Part shown: piece after piece, positions 53,257 through 62,027 of the stretch
Layout: each line of letters starts with the position of its first letter
Position numbering within the stretch: position 1 is the stretch's first letter
Program-made: the position numbers and the translations under genes
Assembly (NCBI GenBank): GCA_964645405.1
Contig: CAZYCA010000019.1
Span: 1 to 64,000, forward strand
DNA: 64,000 nt
Origin: JAMWDF01 sp964645405
Lineage (GTDB): Bacteria > Ratteibacteria > UBA8468 > B48-G9 > DSTR01
Direction: 5' to 3'
The notes under the pieces: model-generated
The model's database searches: none
What the model saw: only the letters and a program-made list of their open reading frames with translations
What the model was told of the DNA's origin: nothing

Positions 53257-54045
53257 CTAACCGCGCCACTTTTCAAAAACTTCCAGAAAGTTCTCCCCGG
53301 TGAAACGAACTGTGGTCGGATTCACCTTTTCTGCCTCCCGACGTTGCTGCCATACAAACGCATCGGCTGAGGAGAGAAATTCTATTACCAGGCTACATTT
53401 CCCTTTCATCTTAACCGGCTGATACTTTTTGATATTTTTTACTGCCCTGTTAGCTGCTTTTCTAATCAACTCACAGGCAGCCTTATGGGAAAGGGAGATA
53501 GCACAGGTGCGGTTCACTCCCCATTTTACCACTGCCTGTTCAATCTCTGGAACATACTGTTTTGCCTCCTGGCAGGCAGCTTCATCCCCGGTAACCAGGA
53601 TTGTGGGAATACCGAACCAGCCAGCAAGATAAATGTTAATACCAATCTCCCCTATTTTCTTCTCATTAAGCCACATATTCACAACAGTTTTGCTGGAATA
53701 GGTATGGTTAAGATTACCTTTTTCTGTGCCATTCATCGCATGGTGACCGAGTAAGAAAAGAGCATCCCAGGGTTCATCCATAAACCAGAAACGAGAGACA
53801 GGCCGGCCATGAAGAAGAAGAGCTTTTTCATGGATTTTTTCTGGCAGCAACCCCCCTGGTCCATGGCCATCAATTACCAGTACTTTTTCTGCCCCTGCCT
53901 GGAATGCCCCGGCGCAAGCAGCATTAACTTCTTCTGTGGCTAAGAGTTTTGCCTGTTCAAAGTAACGGGCACCAGGATAGGTCTGACTTTCAAAGTCTAC
54001 CACTCCGGCTGTTCCTTCCAAATCCGTAATAATCGCAATCTTCAT
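53257..54045 (-). CDS. M55-family D-aminopeptidase (DppA-like)
   Basis: The 262-residue protein begins MKIAIITDLEGTAG, with the metal-binding Asp8 and Glu10 of M55 peptidases. It continues with VLVIDGHGPGG (about 56), LLGHHAMNG (about 97) and ILVTGDEAA (about 150). The family is a self-compartmentalising zinc peptidase that removes D-amino acids from peptides, for example during peptidoglycan recycling. There is no signal peptide, so it is cytosolic. AAGGAGG precedes the ATG. It lies 17 bp after a DegT aminotransferase gene and 2 bp before the isomerase gene. Confidence 0.9.
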   Translation of the reverse strand: MKIAIITDLEGTAGVVDFESQTYPGARYFEQAKLLATEEVNAACAGAFQAGAEKVLVIDGHGPGGLLPEKIHEKALLLHGRPVSRFWFMDEPWDALFLLGHHAMNGTEKGNLNHTYSSKTVVNMWLNEKKIGEIGINIYLAGWFGIPTILVTGDEAACQEAKQYVPEIEQAVVKWGVNRTCAISLSHKAACELIRKAANRAVKNIKKYQPVKMKGKCSLVIEFLSSADAFVWQQRREAEKVNPTTVRFTGENFLEVFEKWRG

Positions 54046-54062
54046 TATCTTTGCCTCCTTTT

Positions 54063-55385
54063 TTAAATTCTGAATGTTAGACCCCAGTTACCACCATCCG
54101 GGGGGTCGCCAGGGTCATCCTTCAACAGAAGATGGTAATTAGCCACTACCTTTTTTACTGCAGCGGCATATCTTTCAATTACTTGCGGATAGAACCTTTT
54201 GAACCAGGGAATACTGAAAACGCGTCTCTGAATCCCTTCAGCTACTGGCAGGCATCCTGATTTTTCTCTGATGTCTTCTGGACTGCTGGCAATACGGGTC
54301 GGTTTGCCATCCCCGTATATATCTACGGTGTTAAAAAGGGGATGGAGATGTAAAGCTTTGTTACAGCCAGGCCTGGCTGGAAAACCTTCCGCCTGTAAAG
54401 CCTGGCAGAACCGGGTCACAGAAAGACCATCCAGTTCCTCAGCTTTATAAAGCGCCAGCGGGTTGTACCAGCCACCCATAGTACAGCCAGAGTTTTTTGG
54501 TGGTCGCTGGGAATATACTGCTGGTGTTCCTTCCAGAAGGTCCCAGAAATAATTCATAGCTTTATCTATCTCTGCCATTTCTTCCGGATACTTTTTTAAT
54601 TGTACCAGACCAACAGCTGAAGACATCTGGTGCATACGGTATTTATAGCCACCCCAGGGAAGACCGGATGCTTTCTTCAGCTCCGGAATGGTTAACTGGT
54701 TACTTCTTTCGTAATAACCGAATGCTACTGCCCGTTCGTAAATTCTGCGGTTATCTGTAAGCATTATACCGCCCTCTCCAATCGCGAAGGATTTTCCGCT
54801 CATCAGGGAAAAACAGGCAACTTCACCGAAAGTACCCACCAGCTGTCCATGATAGTAGGCACCATGAGCGTGGGAGACATCTTCAATCACAGCCAGACGT
54901 TTTTTTCTGGCAATGGCCATAATTTTTTTCATCTCTGCTGGTCTACCACAGTAGTGCACTACCACGATTGCTTTGGTACGGCTGGAAATTCTCTGCTCCA
55001 GGTCATCAGGGTCAAGGCAGAGAGTTACCGGGTCAATGTCCGCAAAGACAACAGTACCGCCAAGGGAAAAAACCGGTAAACAACTTGCCCAGTAAGTGAT
55101 ACTGGGACAGATAATCTCATCCCCTCTCCCTATACCTAAACCGAACATGGCACAGTGTAAGGAGGCTGTTCCGTTGTTAGCAGCCAGAGCAAATTTTCTC
55201 CCGTGCCAGGCAGCAAAGGATTTTTCAAATTCCATGGTGATATCAGAACCGGACATTTTTCCAGCCCTTAAAACATCTAAAACTGCCTTTTCCATTTGTC
55301 TGTTCACTCTTGGCCAGCGGAAGAGGTCTTCTGGCACTTTCTCCACAGTTTTCTTGCCGCCAAAAAGAGCCAGTTTATCACTCAT
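54063..55385 (-). CDS. DegT/DnrJ/EryC1/StrS-type PLP aminotransferase 1
   Basis: The 440-residue enzyme uses PLP bound to Lys198 in SLMSGKSFAIGEGG. IIVVHYCGRPAEM-like and VIEDVSHAHGA segments and NNGTASLHCA (about 71-80) fit the sugar aminotransferase fold. It has the N-terminal LALFGGKKTV segment shared with the next two genes, typical of PVC homologs. The family aminates nucleotide-linked or free keto sugars, and some members act as dehydratases or AHBA synthases. AAAGGAGGG precedes the ATG. The adjacent homolog starts 17 bp upstream, indicating tandem duplication. Confidence 0.88.
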   Translation of the reverse strand: MSDKLALFGGKKTVEKVPEDLFRWPRVNRQMEKAVLDVLRAGKMSGSDITMEFEKSFAAWHGRKFALAANNGTASLHCAMFGLGIGRGDEIICPSITYWASCLPVFSLGGTVVFADIDPVTLCLDPDDLEQRISSRTKAIVVVHYCGRPAEMKKIMAIARKKRLAVIEDVSHAHGAYYHGQLVGTFGEVACFSLMSGKSFAIGEGGIMLTDNRRIYERAVAFGYYERSNQLTIPELKKASGLPWGGYKYRMHQMSSAVGLVQLKKYPEEMAEIDKAMNYFWDLLEGTPAVYSQRPPKNSGCTMGGWYNPLALYKAEELDGLSVTRFCQALQAEGFPARPGCNKALHLHPLFNTVDIYGDGKPTRIASSPEDIREKSGCLPVAEGIQRRVFSIPWFKRFYPQVIERYAAAVKKVVANYHLLLKDDPGDPPDGGNWGLTFRI

Positions 55386-55401
55386 GGGATTTGCCCTCCT
55401 T

Positions 55402-56655
55402 TTACCTCCGAAAGAAATCTTCTACCTTTTTAAATCCACGCCAGATATCTCTCACTTCAGATTCTCCCCATGATTCAGAGATGGAAAGACGAAACAGTAT
55501 CTTTTCACCAGCAATAGCGTTGGGGCAGGGAAAGGTTCTTGTTTTGTCTCCCCTGTAATCAGGACTTGCCCAGGGGTAGCCACTTTTTCCAAAAACCCGT
55601 CGGTAGCGATACCAGTCCTGAAAGTGGGGCAGATGAAAATAACTGGCACCTACAGGCATACCTTCAGCCACCAGAGCTTTACAGAAAGTTTCCTTATCAC
55701 ATCTTACCTGCTCGGGATGAAAGCGCATTCTTAAAAACCAGTAACTTGGCTTGCTTCCCGGTAATGGGTCCGGGATACTTACAGCTTTCAAGTTCTTAAA
55801 GACATGTCTTAACCTGAAAACAAAAAGGCGACGGCGACGAACAATCCGCGGTAGCTTCTTTAACTGTACACGACCGATGGCTGCCTGAAGTTCGTTGAGG
55901 TTGAAATTGAGAGAAGCCACGCAGTTGGTTGCGCCTGGTGGCAGGCCAAATGGTTTTCCTCTATCAGCCATCTGTCTGGCACGTTGCCAGATTTTTTTAC
56001 TGCGGGTGTAAACAATACCGCCCTGACCGCCAGTACAGAAATGTTTCCCAAACATGGTAGAAAAAGCAGCTACCTTGCCAAATGTGCCCACCAGGCGTCC
56101 TTTAAAAGTGGCTCCATGCGCCTGGGCACAGTCCTCTATCACCGGGATTTTGTACTTCCGGGCAATTTTCATAATTCCGGTCATATCGCAGGGTTCTCCG
56201 GCAATGTGGGCTACCACGATAGCAGCAGTGTAAGGGGTGATAAGTTTTTCTATCTCCTGCGGGCCTGTATTTAAGCTGTAGGGCTGGGTATCAGCAATCA
56301 CTGGAATACAGTTATTCATTACGATGGGCATCATTCCACCGGGGTCGGTAATGGGACTGACAATGATTTCTGTGAATGGTTCCAGGTCCAGAGCCCTCAA
56401 GGCAACAAACAGAGCGTTGGTACCGGAATTAACACCATCAGCATAGCCCCCACCCATAAACCGGGTAAAGGCATTACAGAAGGATTCTTCTTCCTGCCCC
56501 TGGTAACCGATAGCAATCCCACTGGCTATAGCTTTATCAAAAACTGCTGCCACTGCCTTTTTTTCTTCTTCGCCGAGAAGAAATCTTTCGGGAAAGGGGA
56601 TGGAACGGATACTTTTACCGCCAAAGAGTGCCAGTTTTTCTTTTCCCAGTTTCAT
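55402..56655 (-). CDS. DegT/DnrJ/EryC1/StrS-type PLP aminotransferase 2
   Basis: The 417-residue homolog has its PLP lysine at 204 (TMFGKHFCTGGQGG), VIEDCAQAHGATF at about 172-184 and GVNSGTNALFVAL at about 74-86. It starts with the same KLALFGGKSIRSIPFP segment as its neighbours. It clearly differs in sequence from aminotransferase 1, so the duplication is old and the substrates may differ. Ribosome site AAGGAG. Upstream lies a broken third copy, leaving 106 bp with no other gene. Confidence 0.88.
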   Translation of the reverse strand: MKLGKEKLALFGGKSIRSIPFPERFLLGEEEKKAVAAVFDKAIASGIAIGYQGQEEESFCNAFTRFMGGGYADGVNSGTNALFVALRALDLEPFTEIIVSPITDPGGMMPIVMNNCIPVIADTQPYSLNTGPQEIEKLITPYTAAIVVAHIAGEPCDMTGIMKIARKYKIPVIEDCAQAHGATFKGRLVGTFGKVAAFSTMFGKHFCTGGQGGIVYTRSKKIWQRARQMADRGKPFGLPPGATNCVASLNFNLNELQAAIGRVQLKKLPRIVRRRRLFVFRLRHVFKNLKAVSIPDPLPGSKPSYWFLRMRFHPEQVRCDKETFCKALVAEGMPVGASYFHLPHFQDWYRYRRVFGKSGYPWASPDYRGDKTRTFPCPNAIAGEKILFRLSISESWGESEVRDIWRGFKKVEDFFRR

Positions 56656-56761
56656 ATTTTTTTCTCCTTCCAGCAGGGGAAAAGCTTAGATATTTATACA
56701 CATTTATCTTTTGTCCGTCAAATCCCGGTAGAGCGCCAGGGAAATTCTCACAACTTCTTTT

Positions 56762-57986
56762 TCAGAACACAGCACGGATTTTCTGGATAGCCATTATTAC
56801 ATCTTCCATTTCTTCTTCCGGAGCCAGAAGTAGCCGGTGTGGCAACCAGACTGTTTGCTGGCTGGCTTTCTCTGCCCGCGGACAAAAAACACTGGCATAA
56901 TCAATCTCTTTCCCTGAAAGAGGGCATCTGTAGCTACAGGGAAAAGATTCTTTTTTCTTTTTCTGGAAGAGCGGGTTTTTATAAATTGGAGGATAACCTG
57001 CTGCTGCCGGAATATTCAGCATTCAATAACTCCAGAAATGTATCCCGGCTGATTTTCCAGTCTTCCTCAATAAATCTGAAGACATAGAGGTGATACGCTC
57101 GCCTGGTAACCCTTTCCTCTTCAGGTACAGTTTTAATTCCAGGAATAATCTTTAACGCTTCATCCAGGATTCTGGCTGTTTTTTCCCTGTGCCGGGTTTG
57201 TTCTTCCAGACGGGATAACTGCCCAAGAAGAATCGCTGCCTGAAGTTCTGTTAATCTAAGGTTAGTACCCAGGCGAAAATGTTCATACCACTGGCCGGTT
57301 TCATTTCGGCCACAGTTGGAAAAACTCCTTGCCAGTTCAGCAATTTCTTCCCGGTCGGTGAGGAGTATTCCCGCTTGTCCGCTGGTAATGTTTTTACTCA
57401 TTTGAAAGCTGAAGGCCCCACAATCTCCTAAAGCTCCTGTTCCTTTTCCTTCCCACTGACTTCCCCAGCTATGGCAGGCATCCTCTATAATTTTCAGGTT
57501 AAACTTGTTTGCCAGTTGCTGGAAAGCATCCATATCAGCAGGAAGTCCCGCTACAAGGACGGGAATAATAGCGCTGGTTTTTTCGGTAATTTTTCTCGCT
57601 ACATCTTCCGGGTCAAGGTTACGGGTTTCCAGATGGATATCAGCAAAAACCGGGATAGCATTCATCCTCAAGACAGCGCTGGCAGTAGCAATGAAAGTGT
57701 AAGGGGGGGATAATTACTTCTGAACCTGGAGGTATCTCCAGGTATAAAGAGCCATTTCCAGAGCTGTTGTTCCACTGGTGCAACTGATACCAAACTTAGC
57801 CTGTTGAAAGGCGGCAAATTTTTCTTCAAATTCCTTTACCCTTTCGCCAAAAAACCACTTTCCGCTTTCAAAAACAGCAAGCAGATTCCTTTTTTCTTCC
57901 TCGCCGAAGATAGACCAGGCAGGCCAGGGCTTTTGTGTGATGTCCCTGACAGGCTGACCTCCATAGAAGGCCAACTTTCTTCTCAC
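56762..57986 (-). pseudogene. DegT-type aminotransferase 3, broken by three frameshifts
   Basis: Three pieces align with the intact neighbours. The N-terminus (57986-57714) opens RRKLAFYGGQPVRDI and contains SCTSGTTALEMAL. The middle (57671-56979) has the PLP lysine in FQMSKNITSGQAG and IIEDACHSWGSQ. The C-terminus (57022-56762) reads NIPAAAGYPPIYKNPLF. The correct reading YLEIPPGSEVIIPPYTF needs shifts near 57739-57747 and at the G7 run 57703-57709; another is needed near 57011-57025. Two shifts compensate, leaving a stop between. The gene was probably functional and is now decayed, or the assembly has indels here. Confidence 0.8.
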
Positions 57987-58026
57987 TGCTTACCCCCATT
58001 TTTTATCCAGCAAATTTCTTCAAGTC

Positions 58027-58863
58027 TCACTTTGTTATTTCTGGATTCCTTACAGTTGCCAGACTGACGGTCAGGTCCACGCGGGGAAAGGTCTGTCTGG
58101 CGGCAGCAGTTAACTGATTGGTCAGTCTTGTCCATTCTTCAGCGCTGGTTTCTGGTCTGATAAAAAACTTAATCTCCAGGAAAACCTTCCGGCCTGCTTT
58201 TCTCAGCCGCAGTTGTTGAATACCAAAAAGATTGAACTCCTGCCTTAAACTCTCCGCGAGGTTTTGTGCTTTTTCTTCAGTAATTCTGCCGGGATTAACA
58301 TCCAGCAGAGCTTCCATGTTAGAGCGGATGATTTTAATCGGTTCCACCACCAGGAAACCAGCCAGGATAATACTCATCACCGGGTCGGTGTAGGCAGCCA
58401 GACGGGTATGTCCCTGATGAGAAAATTGCGTGCCGACAAGAAAACCAGCAGTGATACCCGGGGCAGAAATACCATCGTTGAACCAGTCAGCAGCCGCTAC
58501 TCTCATGATAGAAGAATGGAAGACCCCAGCGTATCTTTTTAAAACTGGCACGAGGATAAAACTTACTACAGCTGTGATGGATGCCAGCACTATTGCCGCC
58601 AGATAATTGGTTACTTCTTCTGGATGGATGATATCCTGGATGGCGTATTTCAGGCTTAGAATACAGGAAGAGACAATAAGGATTCCAGAAAGAAAAGCAG
58701 TCAGTGGTTCATACTTGGCAAAACCAGAATGGTAACGGTCGTTTGGTTCCAGGTCAAGCGTGATAATGAATTTATGATAGAAAAAACCGGTAATTACATC
58801 CACCAGCTGGCTGCTGGATGCAAGTAAAAGTGTAATGGAATCAATTGCCAGTCCGATAGCCAC
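58027..58863 (-). CDS. Cation diffusion facilitator (CDF) family metal transporter
   Basis: The transporter has metal-site residues in TM2 (SSQLVDVITGFF) and in TM5 (AADWFNDG, a D-x3-D pair). Six TM helices are followed by a cytoplasmic metal-sensing domain (about residues 195-275). Such proteins export zinc, manganese or iron by proton exchange. The start is uncertain. The GTG at 58863 cuts TM1 short, while the open frame continues upstream (KPASLFLFFLT) to a TAA at about 58945 without a normal start codon. An ATG reading MGQKENKHLS lies there in another frame, so a further small frameshift is possible. Confidence 0.8.
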   Translation of the reverse strand: MAIGLAIDSITLLLASSSQLVDVITGFFYHKFIITLDLEPNDRYHSGFAKYEPLTAFLSGILIVSSCILSLKYAIQDIIHPEEVTNYLAAIVLASITAVVSFILVPVLKRYAGVFHSSIMRVAAADWFNDGISAPGITAGFLVGTQFSHQGHTRLAAYTDPVMSIILAGFLVVEPIKIIRSNMEALLDVNPGRITEEKAQNLAESLRQEFNLFGIQQLRLRKAGRKVFLEIKFFIRPETSAEEWTRLTNQLTAAARQTFPRVDLTVSLATVRNPEITK

Positions 58864-58981
58864 AGTTAAAAAGAAAAGGAACAGGCTGGCTGGCTTAGAT
58901 GTTTGTTTTCTTTTTGGCCCATTTACATTCTTGCCGATTGCCGTTTATTTTATCAGGGGTTATGAGAGATGACGAAAAAGT

Positions 58982-59010
58982 TTGCCTGTCCCGCCCGGAT
59001 GAGGTATACA
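58982..59010 (+). promoter_or_regulatory. Promoter giving a near-leaderless SDR mRNA
   Basis: TTGCCT (58982-58987), 17 bp, and TATACA (59005-59010) place the start about 4 nt before the ATG at 59021. No ribosome site precedes the ATG. Confidence 0.5.
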
Positions 59011-59020
59011 TTATAAAAGC

Positions 59021-59752
59021 ATGGAAGAGGAGAAATTTAAAGGGAAGGTAGCAATTGTAACAGGTGCCAGCAGGGGAATAGGTGCTGCCATTGCCAGAAG
59101 ATTAGCTGAAGAAGGGGTTTCAACCTTTCTTGTTGCCAGGACGGAAAAAGACCTTACTGGTGTGGCTGAAAGTATTAAGAAAGGTAACGGGAAAGCCTGG
59201 CCTCTGATGGTTGATGTTACCAGAAAAGAGCAGGTTATTAAGGCTGTCAGTAAGGTAAGGGATAGCTTTGGTAGGATTGACATCCTGGTGAACAATGCCG
59301 GGGTGGGTTATGCCAGGGCTATTGTGGAGACAGAGGTGGAAGACTGGAATGTGATGATGAACACCAATGCCCTGGGTGCTTTTCTTTTTTCCAGGGAAGT
59401 TTTTAAGGTAATGGTAGCTACTAAAACAGCTGGTACCATCATCAACATTGCTTCTCTTGCCGGGAAAAAGGGTTATCGGTATCAGGCGGCCTATTGTGCT
59501 TCCAAGTTTGCCCTTATTGGTTTTAGCAAAGTCCTGGCTATGGAGGGACAGCCCCATGGTATTCGTGTTCATGTTATCTGTCCTGGTGGGGTTAATACAG
59601 GATTTATAACCAGAATAAGACCTGATATTCCTCCGGAAACCTTAATCCAGCCTGAAGATATTGCCAGGACAGTTGTTTTCCTGCTGCAGCAGCCACCGGG
59701 AATTATTACTGATGAAATACTCATCAGACGTTTCAGCAGCGAGATAATCTGA
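59021..59752 (+). CDS. Short-chain dehydrogenase/reductase
   Basis: The 243-residue Rossmann enzyme has TGASRGIG (about residues 15-22), NNAG (about 90), a catalytic Ser in NIASLAG (about 144) and YCASK (Tyr/Lys about 157-161). It is a classical SDR that reduces a carbonyl with NAD(P)H. The C-terminus (GGVNTGF, DEILIRRF) matches those annotated as 3-oxoacyl-ACP-reductase-like, but the substrate is open. It stands alone between the divergent CDF gene and the convergent FAD oxidoreductase. Confidence 0.9.
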   Translation: MEEEKFKGKVAIVTGASRGIGAAIARRLAEEGVSTFLVARTEKDLTGVAESIKKGNGKAWPLMVDVTRKEQVIKAVSKVRDSFGRIDILVNNAGVGYARAIVETEVEDWNVMMNTNALGAFLFSREVFKVMVATKTAGTIINIASLAGKKGYRYQAAYCASKFALIGFSKVLAMEGQPHGIRVHVICPGGVNTGFITRIRPDIPPETLIQPEDIARTVVFLLQQPPGIITDEILIRRFSSEII

Positions 59753-59791
59753 AAAAATGGTGAAAAGGAACCGGAGAAAGATTACAGGCTA

Positions 59792-61123
59792 TTAAAGCAG
59801 TCCTCCCTGCATCTGTAAATGCTGCTGGATAACCTGGTAAGGGATTTGCCTGATGCTCTTTCCTGATAAACTGGCCAACGTTGCGGTTACACCAGCTGCC
59901 TGACCCATTGCCATACAGGGTGCCATTACCCTGATGGCTGCCAGAGCCTTCGGATTGGCAGAAACGCATCTACCTGCAGCCAGAAGATTAGAAAGATTGG
60001 CGGAAACCAGGCAGCCCAGAGGAATAGTATAGTAATCACCTTCTGGAGGGGCAAGTTTTTCTTCTAAACGTTCAGGATATTTATTCAGCATTACGCATGG
60101 TTCTTTCGTGGGACAGCCTTTCCGGCAAAGGTGAACATTATCTCTGGTACGGCCTAAGGGGCAGTGGATATCAATCCAGTAGGTAGAACGCGCGATAGAA
60201 TCCTGGTGTTTGGTAGCAGCAAGAATATCCTTTTCTGTCAATTCAGTCATCCCCACAAGACGGCGACTTTCCCGGACACCTATCTGCGGGGCAAACATAA
60301 TTCTGGCCTCCTGGAAAAAAGGGGAGACCTTCTGGCAGATTTCCAGAACTTTCCATGCCTGCTTTCTCAAAAAAATCTCCCCGGCTGTCAACTCTTCCGG
60401 GTCTACAGGGCTGCCCCCATAACGGGTCATATTCGGACAGTAGCCATCAGTGTCATAAAAGCTTCCTCTTCCCCAGATACTCCCGTGGTAAACAGAGATG
60501 TTGCCTTTCTGTCTTTCTTCTTCAATCGCTCTGGTGATTTTTTTTCTTTCCTCTTCCGGGACAGGGGGGACATTAATTATGCGGAAGAAACTACCTGTTG
60601 CCATCACCCGGCCATCTTCCTCTCTTCCCAGCCGGTAATCAGCTCCGGAAAGAAAAATTAGTTCTCCATCACCGGTGGCATCTATGAAAACTTTTCCTTC
60701 CAGTAGTAAACGGCCCTTCCGGGTGTAAAATTCAACTGCTTTGATGGTCTCATCTTCCACCCTGGCACCGATACAAACAGTGTCAAGATAAAGTTTTATT
60801 CTCTGTCGGGTTACCATTTCATCCAGCACAATTTTCAGAGTTTCCGCGTTAAACTCTACACAATGTCTTTTCAGGCATTCCTCAAATGAATAACAGCCAC
60901 CTTTCTGGTGTAGCTGGTCCACCAGGTCTTTCAAAAACCCTTTGATTACTGGTTGACCAGTAGAGGGAATAGTCAGTCCTAATATCGGTCCCACCCAGCC
61001 TCCAGTAGCCAGTCCGCCGAGGAAACCAGCCCTTTCTATTAAAGCTGTATCTGCTCCTTCTTTTGCCGCTGATACTGCCGCTGCCACACCGCTTAAGCCT
61101 CCCCCAACCACGACCACGTCCAT
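59792..61123 (-). CDS. FAD-dependent oxidoreductase
   Basis: The 443-residue protein opens with the dinucleotide-binding motif VVVGGGLSGVAAAVSA and ERAGFLGG, typical of the FAD_oxidored (PF12831-like) group in PVC bacteria. FIDATGDGEL (about residue 150) and RCVSANPKALAAIRVMAPCMAMGQAAG (about 392-418) are the other FAD contacts. A cysteine-bearing stretch at about 330-350 (CPLGRTRDN, CRKGCPTKEPCVM) is unusual and might hold a metal or cofactor. The substrate is unknown. Ribosome site GGGGGA. Nothing notable was seen between this gene and 61262 except a -10-like TATAAT at 61248-61253. Confidence 0.85.
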   Translation of the reverse strand: MDVVVVGGGLSGVAAAVSAAKEGADTALIERAGFLGGLATGGWVGPILGLTIPSTGQPVIKGFLKDLVDQLHQKGGCYSFEECLKRHCVEFNAETLKIVLDEMVTRQRIKLYLDTVCIGARVEDETIKAVEFYTRKGRLLLEGKVFIDATGDGELIFLSGADYRLGREEDGRVMATGSFFRIINVPPVPEEERKKITRAIEEERQKGNISVYHGSIWGRGSFYDTDGYCPNMTRYGGSPVDPEELTAGEIFLRKQAWKVLEICQKVSPFFQEARIMFAPQIGVRESRRLVGMTELTEKDILAATKHQDSIARSTYWIDIHCPLGRTRDNVHLCRKGCPTKEPCVMLNKYPERLEEKLAPPEGDYYTIPLGCLVSANLSNLLAAGRCVSANPKALAAIRVMAPCMAMGQAAGVTATLASLSGKSIRQIPYQVIQQHLQMQGGLL

Positions 61124-61261
61124 TATTTCCCCCTGGTTATAATTGACGGCAATAATGCTAAGCTAACGGTATGTTACTTTTACAGCTTCTTTCTGTCAAA
61201 GGAGGAAAGCAGAAAGATACAGAATATCCCTGTGAATTTGTCCATGATATAATGATGAAGG

Positions 61262-62026
61262 ATGAAACTTTACCATAAGGTAGCTCTCGTCACCGGTAGC
61301 AGCAGAGGAATTGGCAGGGCAATAGCTTTATCTCTGGCGGAAGAAGGTGCAGATATCGGTATCAACTATCTGGATGAACCTACAGGAACCAATCTCCATC
61401 AGGCTCAGCAGGTTAAAGAAGAGATAGAGCTTCTGGGCAGGAAGGCTCTTGTTCTTCAGGCTGATGTGGCTGAGGAAAACCAGGTTCAAAAAATGGTCAA
61501 AGATTTTGTGTCTTTTTTTGGTAAAATAGATATCCTGGTTAATAATGCCGGAATTATCCGTGACGTCACTTTGAAAAAAATGACCAGGGAAGACTGGGAA
61601 GTAGTTCTCACTGTTAACCTTACAGGGATATTCTACTGCACTTTTGCTGTAATCAGTTATCTGCGGCAGCAGGGTAGCGGTCGCATTGTTAATATTGCTT
61701 CCATCATTGGTCAAACCGGTAACGTGGGACAGAGTAACTATGCTGCCAGCAAGGCGGGGGTAATTGGCTTTACTAAGTCTGTTGCCCGGGAACTTGCCGG
61801 AAAGGGTATCACCGTCAATGCTGTTGCTCCTGGTTTTATAGAAACAGACATGTTGAAAGGTTTGCCCGAAGAAAGAAAAAACCAGATTCTTTCCTGTATA
61901 CCTTTGGGACGATTTGGCACTCCCCGGGAAGTTGCGGCCGCAGTAGTGTTCCTGTGTTCAGAAGCAGCCAGTTATATTACCGGTCAGGTGTGGAATGTCA
62001 ATGGAGGGCTTTACATGCCCGACTGA
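61262..62026 (+). CDS. FabG/PhaB-like SDR (3-oxoacyl-CoA or -ACP reductase)
   Basis: The 254-residue enzyme has TGSSRGIG (about 10-17), NNAGIIRD (about 95), NIASIIGQ (Ser about 147) and YAASKAG (Tyr/Lys about 160-164). It also has the FabG-type ending ASYITGQVWNVNGGL. It reduces 3-oxoacyl thioesters. The next genes are a CoA-transferase and a thiolase, so acetoacetyl-CoA is the likely substrate. TATAAT at 61248-61253 is only 8 bp before the ATG, so the transcript may be nearly leaderless, although GAAGG also precedes the ATG. The stop is followed at once by the next start (TGATATG). Confidence 0.9.
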   Translation: MKLYHKVALVTGSSRGIGRAIALSLAEEGADIGINYLDEPTGTNLHQAQQVKEEIELLGRKALVLQADVAEENQVQKMVKDFVSFFGKIDILVNNAGIIRDVTLKKMTREDWEVVLTVNLTGIFYCTFAVISYLRQQGSGRIVNIASIIGQTGNVGQSNYAASKAGVIGFTKSVARELAGKGITVNAVAPGFIETDMLKGLPEERKNQILSCIPLGRFGTPREVAAAVVFLCSEAASYITGQVWNVNGGLYMPD

Positions 62027-62027
62027 T

